A stretch of DNA of 64,000 nt from Chrysogorgia sp. JL179-B06 (Eukaryota; Cnidaria; Anthozoa; Scleralcyonacea; Chrysogorgiidae), in contig JAYKKM010000263.1 of NCBI GenBank assembly GCA_035772405.1, forward strand, positions 1,317,001 through 1,381,000, written 5' to 3'. Positions within the stretch are counted from its first letter, which is position 1. Each line of letters opens with the position of its first letter. This document shows positions 8,575-17,207 of the stretch, piece by piece. The notes below the pieces were generated by a model, which saw only the letters and a list, made by a program, of their open reading frames with translations, did no database searches and was not told the DNA's origin. The translations under genes and the position numbers were made by a program.

Positions 8575-10062
8575 CTACTTCAAGGTGTATTTGGTTAGTA
8601 GATAACCAGAGACTGCTGAGAACCCCAAGATTATCACCAGCGTTGTCGTGTCTGACTTACTTGTGGTAGTGACCACTGTTTTTTTCACAGGAGGTGGTGT
8701 CACATTTTCTTGGTAAACTTTTTTAGCCACAGTCGTTGGTGCCACCACACTTTCTTGGTGAGCTTTTTTCTTCACAGTCGTTGGTGCTACTACTAAGTTA
8801 GTCACCACATTTTCTTGGTGGACTTTTTTAGCCGTAATTGTTGGTGTTGTTGCATTCAAGCTAGTGTTCACCCCAAATCTCATGGACTCTGTGGCAACCT
8901 TTAGTAAGTTGTTGTACCCAGCGATTTTATTCTTGAGAATCACCACGTTACTTGGCATTAACCATGTACTTGGCGACACTGCAAGATTTTGGACAACGTT
9001 GGTGTCTCTAATCGATTTGTTCATGTTGAGAATCCATGTCGACACGTCATACTGAATAACACTGTCAGAAAACAACTTGCGGAATTCTTGTTGGGTTTCT
9101 AGACTTCCTGCAGAACCACCAACGACTGACACACGTGTTCTCGCTTGTGCACCAAGTGTGGAGTACACAAAGGACTCTATGCTCTGATTTAGATATTGCA
9201 GCCCAATGTTGGTAAAACCATCCGAGAGTCGTGCGACGTATCGTTTGTAATCGTTCTGAACGTCGTTGAGTGTGAACACTCTGGATTCACCTGTTGTACC
9301 ATCGCTCAGGACTTTATTCTGGTAGTAGTGCCTTCTGGGAATCTTGGAAATCTTACCATACAACTCATAAGCGTTAAATTCTCTACTTATTGATTTCATA
9401 GTCTCACCACCTTCCATTCTTCTCAGAAGTCTTCTAATGGTGAAGTACAAATGAAACCTCATCACACTTGTGACCACGGGGTGAACTTCTTGTGACACTG
9501 ATAAATGTTGCAATGACACCCCACAACAGAAACTCGCACAATACGTCGCAAACACAATGTGGTAGTAAGATTCGCTGTCGTCCCACTCTGATTTTGTCTT
9601 TGATGTGGTGACTCGCAAGACTGGTAGCTTTGACATGAAGTAGCTATTTTGGTTAACAAAAACTTTAAAGTTATTCACTGGATAATTCAACACGTTTTCT
9701 GTTGGATAACCATCCCAAAGCCCCCAGTGGTTCTTATGACCTTTTGGTAGTGGTTGGATAGTTCCACCGCCTTGCCATATTATTGGGAACTTACTATTGT
9801 GTAACCACTTCCACATGTTTTTATCATTTTTGAAGGTTACGCTGGTTATGTCTGTGCTAAGGATGTCATTGTTTCTGAAATATACGTCGACACTCGTGAT
9901 TTTACCATCTTGCGAAATATTTGGATAGAACTCGAATTTGCTTAAAGTAGCGTGTGGGTACTTTTTGATGAGGTCTGCCTTTGCATTGTGTGTAGCCTTC
10001 GATGTGTTAGCCATCGCGCGTTTGTAGTGCTCTCCATAGTACTCACGAAGGGCTTTCTGCAT
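8575..10062 (-). CDS. Large tail-anchored protein with threonine/valine repeat stalk
   Basis: A protein of 495 residues, not recognised. Residues 1-390 are globular, with W-rich N-terminal patches (MWKWLHN, HWGLWDGYP) and a cysteine cluster (YCASFCCGVS). Residues about 400-465 hold three degenerate repeats of the type VVAPTTV-K-K-(A/V)-(H/Y)-Q-E, then a threonine-rich linker and a C-terminal membrane helix (TLVIILGFSAVSGYLL). This suggests an extended virion surface or membrane protein. It is divergent from the penton-like gene, only 12 bp away. Confidence 0.65.
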   Translation of the reverse strand: MQKALREYYGEHYKRAMANTSKATHNAKADLIKKYPHATLSKFEFYPNISQDGKITSVDVYFRNNDILSTDITSVTFKNDKNMWKWLHNSKFPIIWQGGGTIQPLPKGHKNHWGLWDGYPTENVLNYPVNNFKVFVNQNSYFMSKLPVLRVTTSKTKSEWDDSESYYHIVFATYCASFCCGVSLQHLSVSQEVHPVVTSVMRFHLYFTIRRLLRRMEGGETMKSISREFNAYELYGKISKIPRRHYYQNKVLSDGTTGESRVFTLNDVQNDYKRYVARLSDGFTNIGLQYLNQSIESFVYSTLGAQARTRVSVVGGSAGSLETQQEFRKLFSDSVIQYDVSTWILNMNKSIRDTNVVQNLAVSPSTWLMPSNVVILKNKIAGYNNLLKVATESMRFGVNTSLNATTPTITAKKVHQENVVTNLVVAPTTVKKKAHQESVVAPTTVAKKVYQENVTPPPVKKTVVTTTSKSDTTTLVIILGFSAVSGYLLTKYTLK

Positions 10063-10074
10063 ATAATATACTGT
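10063..10074. promoter_or_regulatory. 12-bp TATA-rich divergent start region
   Basis: The start codons at 10062 (-) and 10075 (+) are separated only by ATAATATACTGT. TATA-like sequence can be read in both directions. Leaders must be extremely short, or transcripts begin inside the opposing gene. Confidence 0.35.
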
Positions 10075-10785
10075 ATGTTATACATGACGCGAAAGTTGAC
10101 AGTGTTCATTGAAGGTGCGGAAAAAGTTGTGTCCTTTGACAACGCGATGATGGTCATACATGATAACCCATACATTGTGGTCAAGACAGCCACTGTGTTT
10201 TGGGACTACCATAACACAACAAACGACGACAGCATTCAGGTCTTCACGCTGGATAGCTCTAGGGCAGGCTCTTTTAAAAAGATTAAAGTGGGTGAAGGGT
10301 ACTTTAGCTTCGACGCATTGGTCAAAGTCTTGAAACACGAGTCTAGCGAGCTTAAGGTGGATCTTGAGATAGAGAAACTAGTGCCCACAGGCAAGTGTAG
10401 GGTTAAGGTTAGTAGCTCAGCTGTGTTAGACACCCTTGGGCCTCTACTTGGCTTCGCGAAGGGTGAGGTGATTCAGAATGACTCACAGTGGCACACTAGC
10501 CCAAACGAGGTCGACATGTATAAAGGTCTGAAGTACATAGAAGTTTCGTGTGACGTCGTTGAGACGGAGAGCGACGTGGGTATTGATGGGAAGCGTAGCA
10601 ATGTGATCACAACGTTGCCAATACCTACCGAACAGTCATTGAAAGGGTCAGTGCAACGCCATGTGGATATTGAGTCAAAGGTGAGTATTAAAAAAGGTGT
10701 TTACTCAAGTATGACGTTTCGCGTCAAACCAAATAACAGTGGTCTCAAAATTGGTGCGGTGTTATTGGAACTGTATATTGTGTGA
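10075..10785 (+). CDS. Penton-like minor capsid protein (single jelly roll candidate)
   Basis: About 236 residues from ATG 10075; ATG 10084 is equally possible. The frame is open further upstream to 9952 but that part overlaps the divergent gene. It is beta-rich. Features shared with Polinton pentons are a FSFDALVKVL segment, then LLGFAKGEVI, and a C-terminal beta strand set ending in VLLELYIV. Element B's penton has the same kind of LGFE...SFGF...VTLHF layout. It overlaps the integrase gene region and opens the rightward morphogenesis block. Assignment rests on position and motif style. Confidence 0.6.
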   Translation: MLYMTRKLTVFIEGAEKVVSFDNAMMVIHDNPYIVVKTATVFWDYHNTTNDDSIQVFTLDSSRAGSFKKIKVGEGYFSFDALVKVLKHESSELKVDLEIEKLVPTGKCRVKVSSSAVLDTLGPLLGFAKGEVIQNDSQWHTSPNEVDMYKGLKYIEVSCDVVETESDVGIDGKRSNVITTLPIPTEQSLKGSVQRHVDIESKVSIKKGVYSSMTFRVKPNNSGLKIGAVLLELYIV

Positions 10786-10790
10786 ATTAT

Positions 10791-11894
10791 ATGGAACTCG
10801 GTGTGGAAACAGAACAAGGGTTGAGAGACATCTATTATAATCCCAAGACGGGGTACAGTGGTGCAGAGAGGTTGTATCAAAGTGCATTGGGAGACGGATT
10901 GAAAGTGACTAGAAAAACAGTGAAAGAGTGGTTGACGGCGCAGGACACTTACACTAGGTACAAACCCATTGTGAGAAGACATAAGTTCCGCGCGACTTTT
11001 GTTGGGTTTCTTGGTGAAGAGCTCCAAATGGACTTAGTGGACATGAGTAAGTACTCAAAACAGAATGGTGGATATTATTGGATATTGACAGGTATTGAAA
11101 TATTGAGTAGATACGCTTTTGGCATTGCAGTTTATAGAAAAGACACCAAGAACATGACTAAGGCTGTTGGAGAGTTGTTGAATAACTTTAAAGATCAGTT
11201 TGGAGCCACACCTAAGTTAGCGCAATTTGATGATGGACTTGAGTTCTACAACGTTGGTGTGAAAAGTTTGCTGAAAGAACGTGACGTTAAATATTTCAGC
11301 ACTAAGAGCGATAAAAAGGCCGCTGTTGTTGAGCGTTTTAATAGAAGTCTCAAGAGCATTATGTGGAAGTACTTTTACACCCGCGGGACGTACAAATGGA
11401 TTGACGTTTTGGATCAGTTTGTGAGCAATTACAATAGCAATGTGAATCGAAGCATTATGATGAAGCCAAAGGATGTCGATAAGTCAAACGAAGGCGAAGT
11501 GTGGACCACTTTGTTTGGTCACCAATTCGCAGACAACCCATTGCCAAAGTTTAGAGTTGGTCAATCGGTGAGAATTAGTAAATACAAAAGTGTGTTCACA
11601 AAGGGTTATGAAGCCAACTTCACTGAAGAGCTGTTTAAAGTGGTAAAGGTTATTCGTGGCGACCCGAATGTGTACGAAATTGAGGATATAAGTGGTGAAC
11701 AGATTATTGGTAAATTTTATGAACAGGAATTATCGCTGGTCAATAAGAAACATGGCGACGATGTGTACAGAGTTGAAAAGGTGTTGAAAAGAAAGAAAGT
11801 CAGAGGGAAGAAGATGGCGCTGGTCAAATGGTTGGGTTATGAGAGCAAACATAATTCGTGGATACCAGAAAGCGATATTCAAAATGTGAGCTAA
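10791..11894 (+). CDS. DDE integrase (rve) with C-terminal chromodomain
   Basis: Inserts viral DNA into host chromatin. It has 367 residues from ATG 10791 (GTG 10782 is upstream in frame). Catalytic Asp in ELQMDLVD (about D81), Asp in QFDDGLEF (about D147) and Glu in VVERFNRSLK (about E181) form the DDE triad. An SH3-like segment follows (FRVGQSVRISKYKSVFTKGY). A chromodomain lies at about 320-367 (YRVEKVLKRK...ALVKWLGYESKHNSWIPE), which probably directs integration to modified histones. It is intact, unlike the homologue in element B. Confidence 0.95.
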   Translation: MELGVETEQGLRDIYYNPKTGYSGAERLYQSALGDGLKVTRKTVKEWLTAQDTYTRYKPIVRRHKFRATFVGFLGEELQMDLVDMSKYSKQNGGYYWILTGIEILSRYAFGIAVYRKDTKNMTKAVGELLNNFKDQFGATPKLAQFDDGLEFYNVGVKSLLKERDVKYFSTKSDKKAAVVERFNRSLKSIMWKYFYTRGTYKWIDVLDQFVSNYNSNVNRSIMMKPKDVDKSNEGEVWTTLFGHQFADNPLPKFRVGQSVRISKYKSVFTKGYEANFTEELFKVVKVIRGDPNVYEIEDISGEQIIGKFYEQELSLVNKKHGDDVYRVEKVLKRKKVRGKKMALVKWLGYESKHNSWIPESDIQNVS

Positions 11895-11900
11895 TGTAAC

Positions 11901-12908
11901 ATGGCTAAGAGTGGCTTCGACGACCTCGAGACGGAGGGCTTTGATGAATACAAAGATATGAGTAATGATGAACTAGATCGCAGTCTCGAAAGAGCCACTC
12001 AAGATCTTGAGCTAGCTCGGGGCGATCTAGGCGTCACAGCCGATGAGGAAACTAGACTAACTAGAGTGGAGAGTGGACTGAAGCGCGAACACGACATAAG
12101 ACTTCGTCAACACATGGGGGAGACTACTAGCGATCTCGTAACGCGGAGTGGTGGAGGAGTGTATCAACATGTGGAGAGGGTTTTTAGTGATCTCGCAACG
12201 CAGACTATTGACAACGTGAGAGATCGTGAAGACGTCGCGAGGAGTGTGCCATTGTTAGACACCACACACGCAGAGTACGTCAACATACCTGGACTAACAC
12301 CAGTCGAGAACCGTGAGTTGAGCGCGCTACTCAATCCAAGCGAGAATGTGTCGCGTGAGTCTAGAATAGGCGACACTGGCGCATTGCAAATACGAGCGGA
12401 CCGTTATCAAAACTTGATAAATGAAGTGAACAAAAGAATAGCGGAGCTCGCAGAAAAAGACCTCACAGCCGCAGAGAACGAAGAGCTCGTCGATCTAGCT
12501 GAAAGAGTGATTGGACTTAAAAAAGCTAGAGACATGCTTATCGAACAGCGGGAAATAGAAGAGGTTAGAGAGCGACAAGAGATCGACATTGACAGGTTGC
12601 AGAAGTTCAAGAAATGGGCTAGAGAAAATATGGCTGGGTTGAGTGCTTTAGCGATTTCAGTAGCTGCGATTATAACAACTATTATTATCGCTGGGAGGAC
12701 TAACGTTATGAAAGGCGCTACGACTACGAGGTCGTTCGCACAGGCTGCTAAGAACGCGATAACGAAGATGGGTCCATGGGCTGTTGGGTTGGCTAATTTA
12801 GTTTATGACGCGCTGGTGACAGGCGCAAAGGGTCTCGCTTGGTTAGCTCAAAATCTGTGGGTGTTTGCGGTGACATTCGCGTGGCTTGCGTACAATTATC
12901 TAAACTAG
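11901..12908 (+). CDS. Coiled-coil protein with paired C-terminal membrane segments (copy 1)
   Basis: A protein of 335 residues. Long acidic coiled coils (about 15-70 and 165-235) precede a conserved NPSENVSRESRIGDTGALQI block (about 143-160). Two or three C-terminal hydrophobic segments follow: GLSALAISVAAIITTIIIAG, then AVGLANLVYDAL and LWVFAVTFAWLAYNYL. The architecture suits a scaffold or virion membrane protein. It is paralogous to the next gene; both begin MAK and share the C-terminal 110 residues. Confidence 0.75.
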   Translation: MAKSGFDDLETEGFDEYKDMSNDELDRSLERATQDLELARGDLGVTADEETRLTRVESGLKREHDIRLRQHMGETTSDLVTRSGGGVYQHVERVFSDLATQTIDNVRDREDVARSVPLLDTTHAEYVNIPGLTPVENRELSALLNPSENVSRESRIGDTGALQIRADRYQNLINEVNKRIAELAEKDLTAAENEELVDLAERVIGLKKARDMLIEQREIEEVRERQEIDIDRLQKFKKWARENMAGLSALAISVAAIITTIIIAGRTNVMKGATTTRSFAQAAKNAITKMGPWAVGLANLVYDALVTGAKGLAWLAQNLWVFAVTFAWLAYNYLN

Positions 12909-12931
12909 AAAGAAAATGTGATTCGTAGGAG

Positions 12932-12970
12932 TTAGAGAGCGATATTCAAAATGTGAGCTAATGTAATATG
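12932..12970 (+). repeat. Copy of the integrase-gene end, footprint of tandem duplication
   Basis: GAGCGATATTCAAAATGTGA and the following GCTAATGTAA repeat almost exactly the sequence at 11,868-11,905, including the integrase stop and the MAK start. It marks the joint of a tandem duplication that produced the two coiled-coil genes. Confidence 0.8.
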
Positions 12971-14413
12971 GCTAAAGGTGGGGAAGATTTTGACGATGTC
13001 GAGATGGAAATCCTCAATAAGTACGAAGGCATGAGTAGCGAGCAATTAGAAAATACGCTCGCCAATATTGAAGATGCTACTCAAGGCGTGTACGGTAAGT
13101 ACACTGAAGACAACATGCCGGAAGACGTTCGTGTTAATTACGACGACTATCAAGACCAAGCGAAAAAGATAAGGAGTGAGCTAGACGCGAGACGAGATTG
13201 GCAAAAAGAGACGTCATTTATTGATACTGATGATGGTAAGACGGTGACGATAAGGGGGACCAACACAGAAGTCCCTGCAGTGGAGTTTGTTGAGCAGGAG
13301 TCATATGGTGATGTCAATGACGAGAGTTTTAGTGTAGCTTTTGAAGAGGAGAGAGAAATTGAGAGAAGGCTGGGCGAGCTAAAAGCATCCAACAAAAAGC
13401 TAACAGAAAACAACGTAAAAAGAATCAAGCTAATAAATAGTAAAATACGTAAATTAAACAAAAAGGGACTCGGCCACGACGACGCGTCAAGGGAAATAGT
13501 CAACAGGTCGTGGGTTACGGACTCGGGGGCTATTCTTTTCAAACCGATAAACAAAGATGGTAAATATGGAAAACCTAAACGAGTTCTAAAACCTGGGAAA
13601 AAAAAAGACTTGATCTACAGTACAGACGACAATAGTAAAAGGGCTATTGAGCAGTTCAAACAGTTAGTTAGTCAAATCCCTGAGAGCGCAGAAACAACAG
13701 CTGTCACAACAGAAGTAGCCCTAGATGATCCCCCAGTGATTGAGACAAAAGTGGACTACGACGACATACTTGGGCTATCGTCAAACGAAAACCGTGATCT
13801 GAATGGTGTGCTTAATCCAAGCGAAAGCGTGTTGCGCGAGTCAAGAATAGGTGACAATGGTGCATTGCAAATACAAGCAAACTATTTTCAAAAAGCGTTG
13901 GACGAAGCGAATGGGAGATTGGTGGAGCTTGAAAAAAAAAAAGCTGGCCAAAGTGGTCTCACGAGTGACGAAGAGCGAGAGTACGCTGGTTTGCTTGAAA
14001 GAGTGAGAGGACTTGGGAGAGCCATAGACAGAATCCTAGAACAGCGCGAGCTTGAAGAGGTTAGAGCGCAACAAGAAGTCGACATTGACAGATTGCAGAA
14101 ATTTAAGGAATGGGCTAAAGAAAATATGGTTGGGTTGAGCGCTGTAGCGATTTCAGTGGCTGGAATTATAACAACTATTATCATCGCTGGGAGGTCTGCT
14201 GTTATGAGAGGCGCTATGGCTACGAGGTCGTTCGCACAGGCTGTTAAGAACGCGATAACGAAGATGGGTCCATGGGCTGTCGGGTTGGCTAACTTAGTTT
14301 ACAATATGTTGACGTTGGGCGCAAAGGGTCTCGCTTGGTTGGCTCAAAATCTGTGGGTACTCGCGGTGGTACTTGCGTGGTTTGCTTATGATTATTACAA
14401 GCTAAAACGGTAG
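12968..14413 (+). CDS. Coiled-coil protein with paired C-terminal membrane segments (copy 2)
   Basis: A protein of 481 residues and paralogue of the gene at 11,901. It shares the NPSE-x-V-x-RESRIGD-x-GALQI block, the adjacent coiled coil and the membrane segments (GLSAVAISVAGIITTIIIAG; LWVLAVVLAWFAYDYY). It has about 150 extra residues in the middle (about 110-260), including a lysine-rich coil and a YGKPKRVLKPGKKKDL patch. Divergence is high in the N-terminal half and low in the C-terminal 110 residues, so the membrane end is constrained or was homogenised by gene conversion. Confidence 0.75.
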   Translation: MAKGGEDFDDVEMEILNKYEGMSSEQLENTLANIEDATQGVYGKYTEDNMPEDVRVNYDDYQDQAKKIRSELDARRDWQKETSFIDTDDGKTVTIRGTNTEVPAVEFVEQESYGDVNDESFSVAFEEEREIERRLGELKASNKKLTENNVKRIKLINSKIRKLNKKGLGHDDASREIVNRSWVTDSGAILFKPINKDGKYGKPKRVLKPGKKKDLIYSTDDNSKRAIEQFKQLVSQIPESAETTAVTTEVALDDPPVIETKVDYDDILGLSSNENRDLNGVLNPSESVLRESRIGDNGALQIQANYFQKALDEANGRLVELEKKKAGQSGLTSDEEREYAGLLERVRGLGRAIDRILEQRELEEVRAQQEVDIDRLQKFKEWAKENMVGLSAVAISVAGIITTIIIAGRSAVMRGAMATRSFAQAVKNAITKMGPWAVGLANLVYNMLTLGAKGLAWLAQNLWVLAVVLAWFAYDYYKLKR

Positions 14414-14436
14414 CGATAAAACATATGTAAAGGTAT

Positions 14437-15675
14437 ATGAACGTCACGTCGGCAGAGTTGAGCCCCGGTTTTAGACGAGCGACCATGGGCGTCATAAAAG
14501 GGGCGAGAACGCAGCATGTGATCACGTTGAACCCTAATAAAGTCAGTCCTGGTGAGGAACTTTACATTGATATACCTAAGCTCAAGGTTAGCAGCTGTTT
14601 GGTGCCTGGGTCGTTGGGTCTAGTGTTCGACTTTAAGAATGCAAACACCAAAAGCTGGTTCTTGAATAATGTTAGCAAGTTGTTGGTTGAGAAACTTGTT
14701 GTGAGACTAGCTGGGGAAACTGTGTACGACAACAATGGGGAAAATTACACTGGTGTCTATCGCGACCTTTGGGAAAGTGTTACTGCGCGAGACCAAATGA
14801 TTGACTATGGTGTTGGTGGTGAGAACTTGAGAAAGCTAGTTTCTAAGGACGACAGTGGTGCGACAAGTGGGAATGTCACTAAAGTTAGCGACGCGTTGAT
14901 GTTTGGTGTGATTGGAACAAAGCAGCGAATAAAACTTGGCAAGATCATGAATGACCATGGGTTGTACGCTCCTTTTAGCATGAACAACAACTTGCAGTAT
15001 GTGATCACACTTCCGAAGGCTGTAGACATCATGGTGGCGCAATCCGGTAGCGTTGTGGGTGGGTACACTCTGGAGAACCTCGAGCTTGAGTACGAAACGA
15101 TTGATAACCAGGAGCTTGCTGATGAGATAGCGTCGGGTTACGCAAGTGGTCGTAGTCTGTCGTACGAGCACGTTACGTTGATGAAAACCACTGAATGGGA
15201 CAAAGGCACGACCATTGTGAATGAAAATGTTAATCTACCAAGAAAAAGCATGAAGGCAATCGTGTTGCTATTCACGAATAAGGTGCGAACAGACAGCGAG
15301 GAGTTTCTTTACCCAAATATTGATAGTGTTAGAGTCACAATTGAAGGTGTACCGAATAGCGTGTACTCACAAGGCATCCCAAAGTCGAAGTTCTATGCAG
15401 AAGCGAAACGATTGTTTGGTTTGGGTGAAGAACACGCTCAGTTCATGACCATACAGAAGTTCTATAAAGATGGCTTTGCGTTGGTCATTGACTTGAGGAG
15501 CGTTCAAGATAATCACAATGTCGCCACTGGCAAGAACATTGTGAACACACAATCTGGTGTGCTTCTTGAGATCACTAAGAAAGCGACGACTACAAATGTT
15601 ATGTGTAGGGTGTTTGTGATGAGTGATGGGTTGGTCAACTTTATGAACAATGGGTTGCAATCAATCCAGTATTAA
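14437..15675 (+). CDS. Major capsid protein candidate (double jelly roll)
   Basis: A protein of 412 residues, beta-rich throughout, with no helical coiled coil or membrane segment. Asn/Gly-rich turns alternate with short hydrophobic strands, as in double jelly-roll capsid proteins of the PRD1-adenovirus lineage. It sits immediately before the packaging ATPase, the usual Polinton neighbour order. It has no visible similarity to the F54H12.2-type capsid protein of element B, so the two elements belong to different capsid lineages. Function is inferred from size, composition and position. Confidence 0.65.
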   Translation: MNVTSAELSPGFRRATMGVIKGARTQHVITLNPNKVSPGEELYIDIPKLKVSSCLVPGSLGLVFDFKNANTKSWFLNNVSKLLVEKLVVRLAGETVYDNNGENYTGVYRDLWESVTARDQMIDYGVGGENLRKLVSKDDSGATSGNVTKVSDALMFGVIGTKQRIKLGKIMNDHGLYAPFSMNNNLQYVITLPKAVDIMVAQSGSVVGGYTLENLELEYETIDNQELADEIASGYASGRSLSYEHVTLMKTTEWDKGTTIVNENVNLPRKSMKAIVLLFTNKVRTDSEEFLYPNIDSVRVTIEGVPNSVYSQGIPKSKFYAEAKRLFGLGEEHAQFMTIQKFYKDGFALVIDLRSVQDNHNVATGKNIVNTQSGVLLEITKKATTTNVMCRVFVMSDGLVNFMNNGLQSIQY

Positions 15676-15690
15676 ATCAAACGTGAGTTA

Positions 15691-16290
15691 ATGGAGACTC
15701 CGTTTAATATGCTAATTGTTGGTATGACAGCTTGTGGTAAGACGCATTATTTGCTGGAAACATTGGAATCTGAGTACTCTAGTAAATTTGACTACATTGT
15801 GTTGATTTGCCCTACTTTCGAGTGGAATAAAGCATATCAAGATTGGAGATACATACGTGACCCTGACGTGCTAGCGATAGACTGCACACAGGACAGTGTC
15901 GACGCTGTTCTCAAGTGTGTAACAAATGTTTTTAAAGGCACTAACACTCTGATCGTGTTGGACGACTGTGCGAGTTCTCAAGACGTCAAGAATAGGACTA
16001 GTCAGTTGGTCAACTTAGCTTTTAGTGCGCGACATTTTATGTTGAGCGTTATTGTCATCACACAACAACTGACGTCGATCGCAAAACCGTACAGAGAAAA
16101 TATTAGTAAGCTCGTTTGTTTTTACTGCCCAAGTAGGAGTGATATGAAGGTCGTTATCGACGATTACCTTGGAAACATTAGCAGAGAAAAATCGTCGGCG
16201 ATTGTGGCTGCATTAAAAAATAATAAGTACGCTAGACTAGAAATCTCACTGCGCTATCCATACAGTCACGAAGTTGTTATTCCGCAATAA
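15691..16290 (+). CDS. A32/FtsK-HerA-like genome packaging ATPase
   Basis: Pumps DNA into preformed capsids. It has 199 residues. Walker A GMTACGKT is at 11-18, Walker B LIVLDD at 87-92, and a sensor-like VIVITQQLTSIAKPYREN is at about 124-141. Length and motif spacing fit the short Polinton and virophage ATPases. It starts 15 bp after the capsid gene and is probably in the same transcription unit. Intact. Confidence 0.93.
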   Translation: METPFNMLIVGMTACGKTHYLLETLESEYSSKFDYIVLICPTFEWNKAYQDWRYIRDPDVLAIDCTQDSVDAVLKCVTNVFKGTNTLIVLDDCASSQDVKNRTSQLVNLAFSARHFMLSVIVITQQLTSIAKPYRENISKLVCFYCPSRSDMKVVIDDYLGNISREKSSAIVAALKNNKYARLEISLRYPYSHEVVIPQ

Positions 16291-16293
16291 AAT

Positions 16294-16806
16294 ATGGGTA
16301 TAAGTAATAGTGTGATGGTGAAACGCAAAAGTGAAGAAAACCCCACGATTGAGGAATTAGTTGAGGACACTGATGACACCTCGACTGTGGAAGACAATAT
16401 TGACGTTAGGAGATCTGAACTTATTAGACTGTCTGGTGACGGTGTGGTGAGTCAGTCCGAAGCGTACATTAAAAAAGCGTCCGCAAAAGTTATCGATAAG
16501 ATATGGCGTCAACATGAGTTGAAGAGAATGGAAATCGCGAACGCTTTTCTCACCGACTTGCTAATCAGCAAATTCGCTAGCTTACTGGACGGGTTGAACG
16601 CCATAGAGAATCCTGACGAGCTAAATGACGAACTACAAAAAGACCCGTTATTAAAGAAAGACGTTGAGAGCATTGTCGCGATTGTGACACCGTACGTACC
16701 TTTCTTAGGCTTGTTGTCGGGAGGAATCACAACGTCAAAATACGTGTACGATCACCATTTTAGAAGTGAGGTGGTAAACACTGAAAACAGTGAGCAAACG
16801 GACTAA
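16294..16806 (+). CDS. Myristoylated helical protein with C-terminal hydrophobic segment
   Basis: A protein of 170 residues. The N-terminus MGISNSVMVKRKS is a strong N-myristoylation signal followed by basic residues. A Ser/Asp/Glu-rich segment, a helical middle (about 55-110) and a hydrophobic segment ATVTPYVPFLGLLSGG-like near 128-145 follow. It starts 3 bp after the ATPase stop. It probably links the capsid to a membrane; it is not recognised as a known family. Confidence 0.6.
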   Translation: MGISNSVMVKRKSEENPTIEELVEDTDDTSTVEDNIDVRRSELIRLSGDGVVSQSEAYIKKASAKVIDKIWRQHELKRMEIANAFLTDLLISKFASLLDGLNAIENPDELNDELQKDPLLKKDVESIVAIVTPYVPFLGLLSGGITTSKYVYDHHFRSEVVNTENSEQTD

Positions 16807-16878
16807 TTTGCAAAACAACCGGCTATTTGTTGACCAATCAAAAGAGCGCCATTTCGCTATCCATTTGGATAAACATCA

Positions 16879-16909
16879 CCACTAGAATCAAAATCTAGTG
16901 GTTTTTTTT
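16879..16909 (+). terminator. Hairpin followed by T8
   Basis: CCACTAGA (16,879-16,886) pairs perfectly with TCTAGTGG (16,894-16,901) around a 7-base loop and is followed at once by eight T. It lies 73 bp after the last gene of element A. Palindromic transcript ends are known from mimivirus-like systems. Here the function is inferred. Confidence 0.45.
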
Positions 16910-16964
16910 CGCGCGTGAATTTGTGAGACAGCAGTGGAACGTGTCGGTGGTTTGTTGAACAAAA

Positions 16965-17130
16965 ATGTAAAAATGTTGAAATGACACCTTCTACTTTTTT
17001 AAATGTGTGAAAACGTTGAAGTGGTACACTATGCCTTTTTTTAAATACGCGAAAATGTTGAAACGACATTCTCCACTTTTTAAAGACGTGAAAATGATGA
17101 AACGACACATTCTAGCTTTAAATTTAGCTA
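16965..17130 (+). repeat. About four tandem degenerate repeats near the end of element A
   Basis: Units of about 40 bp contain GAAAATGTTGAAATGACA-like sequence followed by a pyrimidine-rich stretch and TTTAAA. They sit between the terminator-like hairpin and the terminal palindrome, and may belong to the subterminal part of the element's inverted repeat. The reverse strand is open for 83 codons, which is a shadow of the repeat. Confidence 0.7.
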
Positions 17131-17207
17131 AAACCGTTATTTTAGTATTTCTTATCAATTGAGTAGAAAACATGGGAGGGGTGTTTAGATTGACTAATGA
17201 TTACCAT

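Noticed and set aside
9952..10074. Longer start for the penton-like gene
   Set aside because: The extra 41 codons overlap the divergent gene and read non-specifically; ATG 10,075 is the first sensible start.
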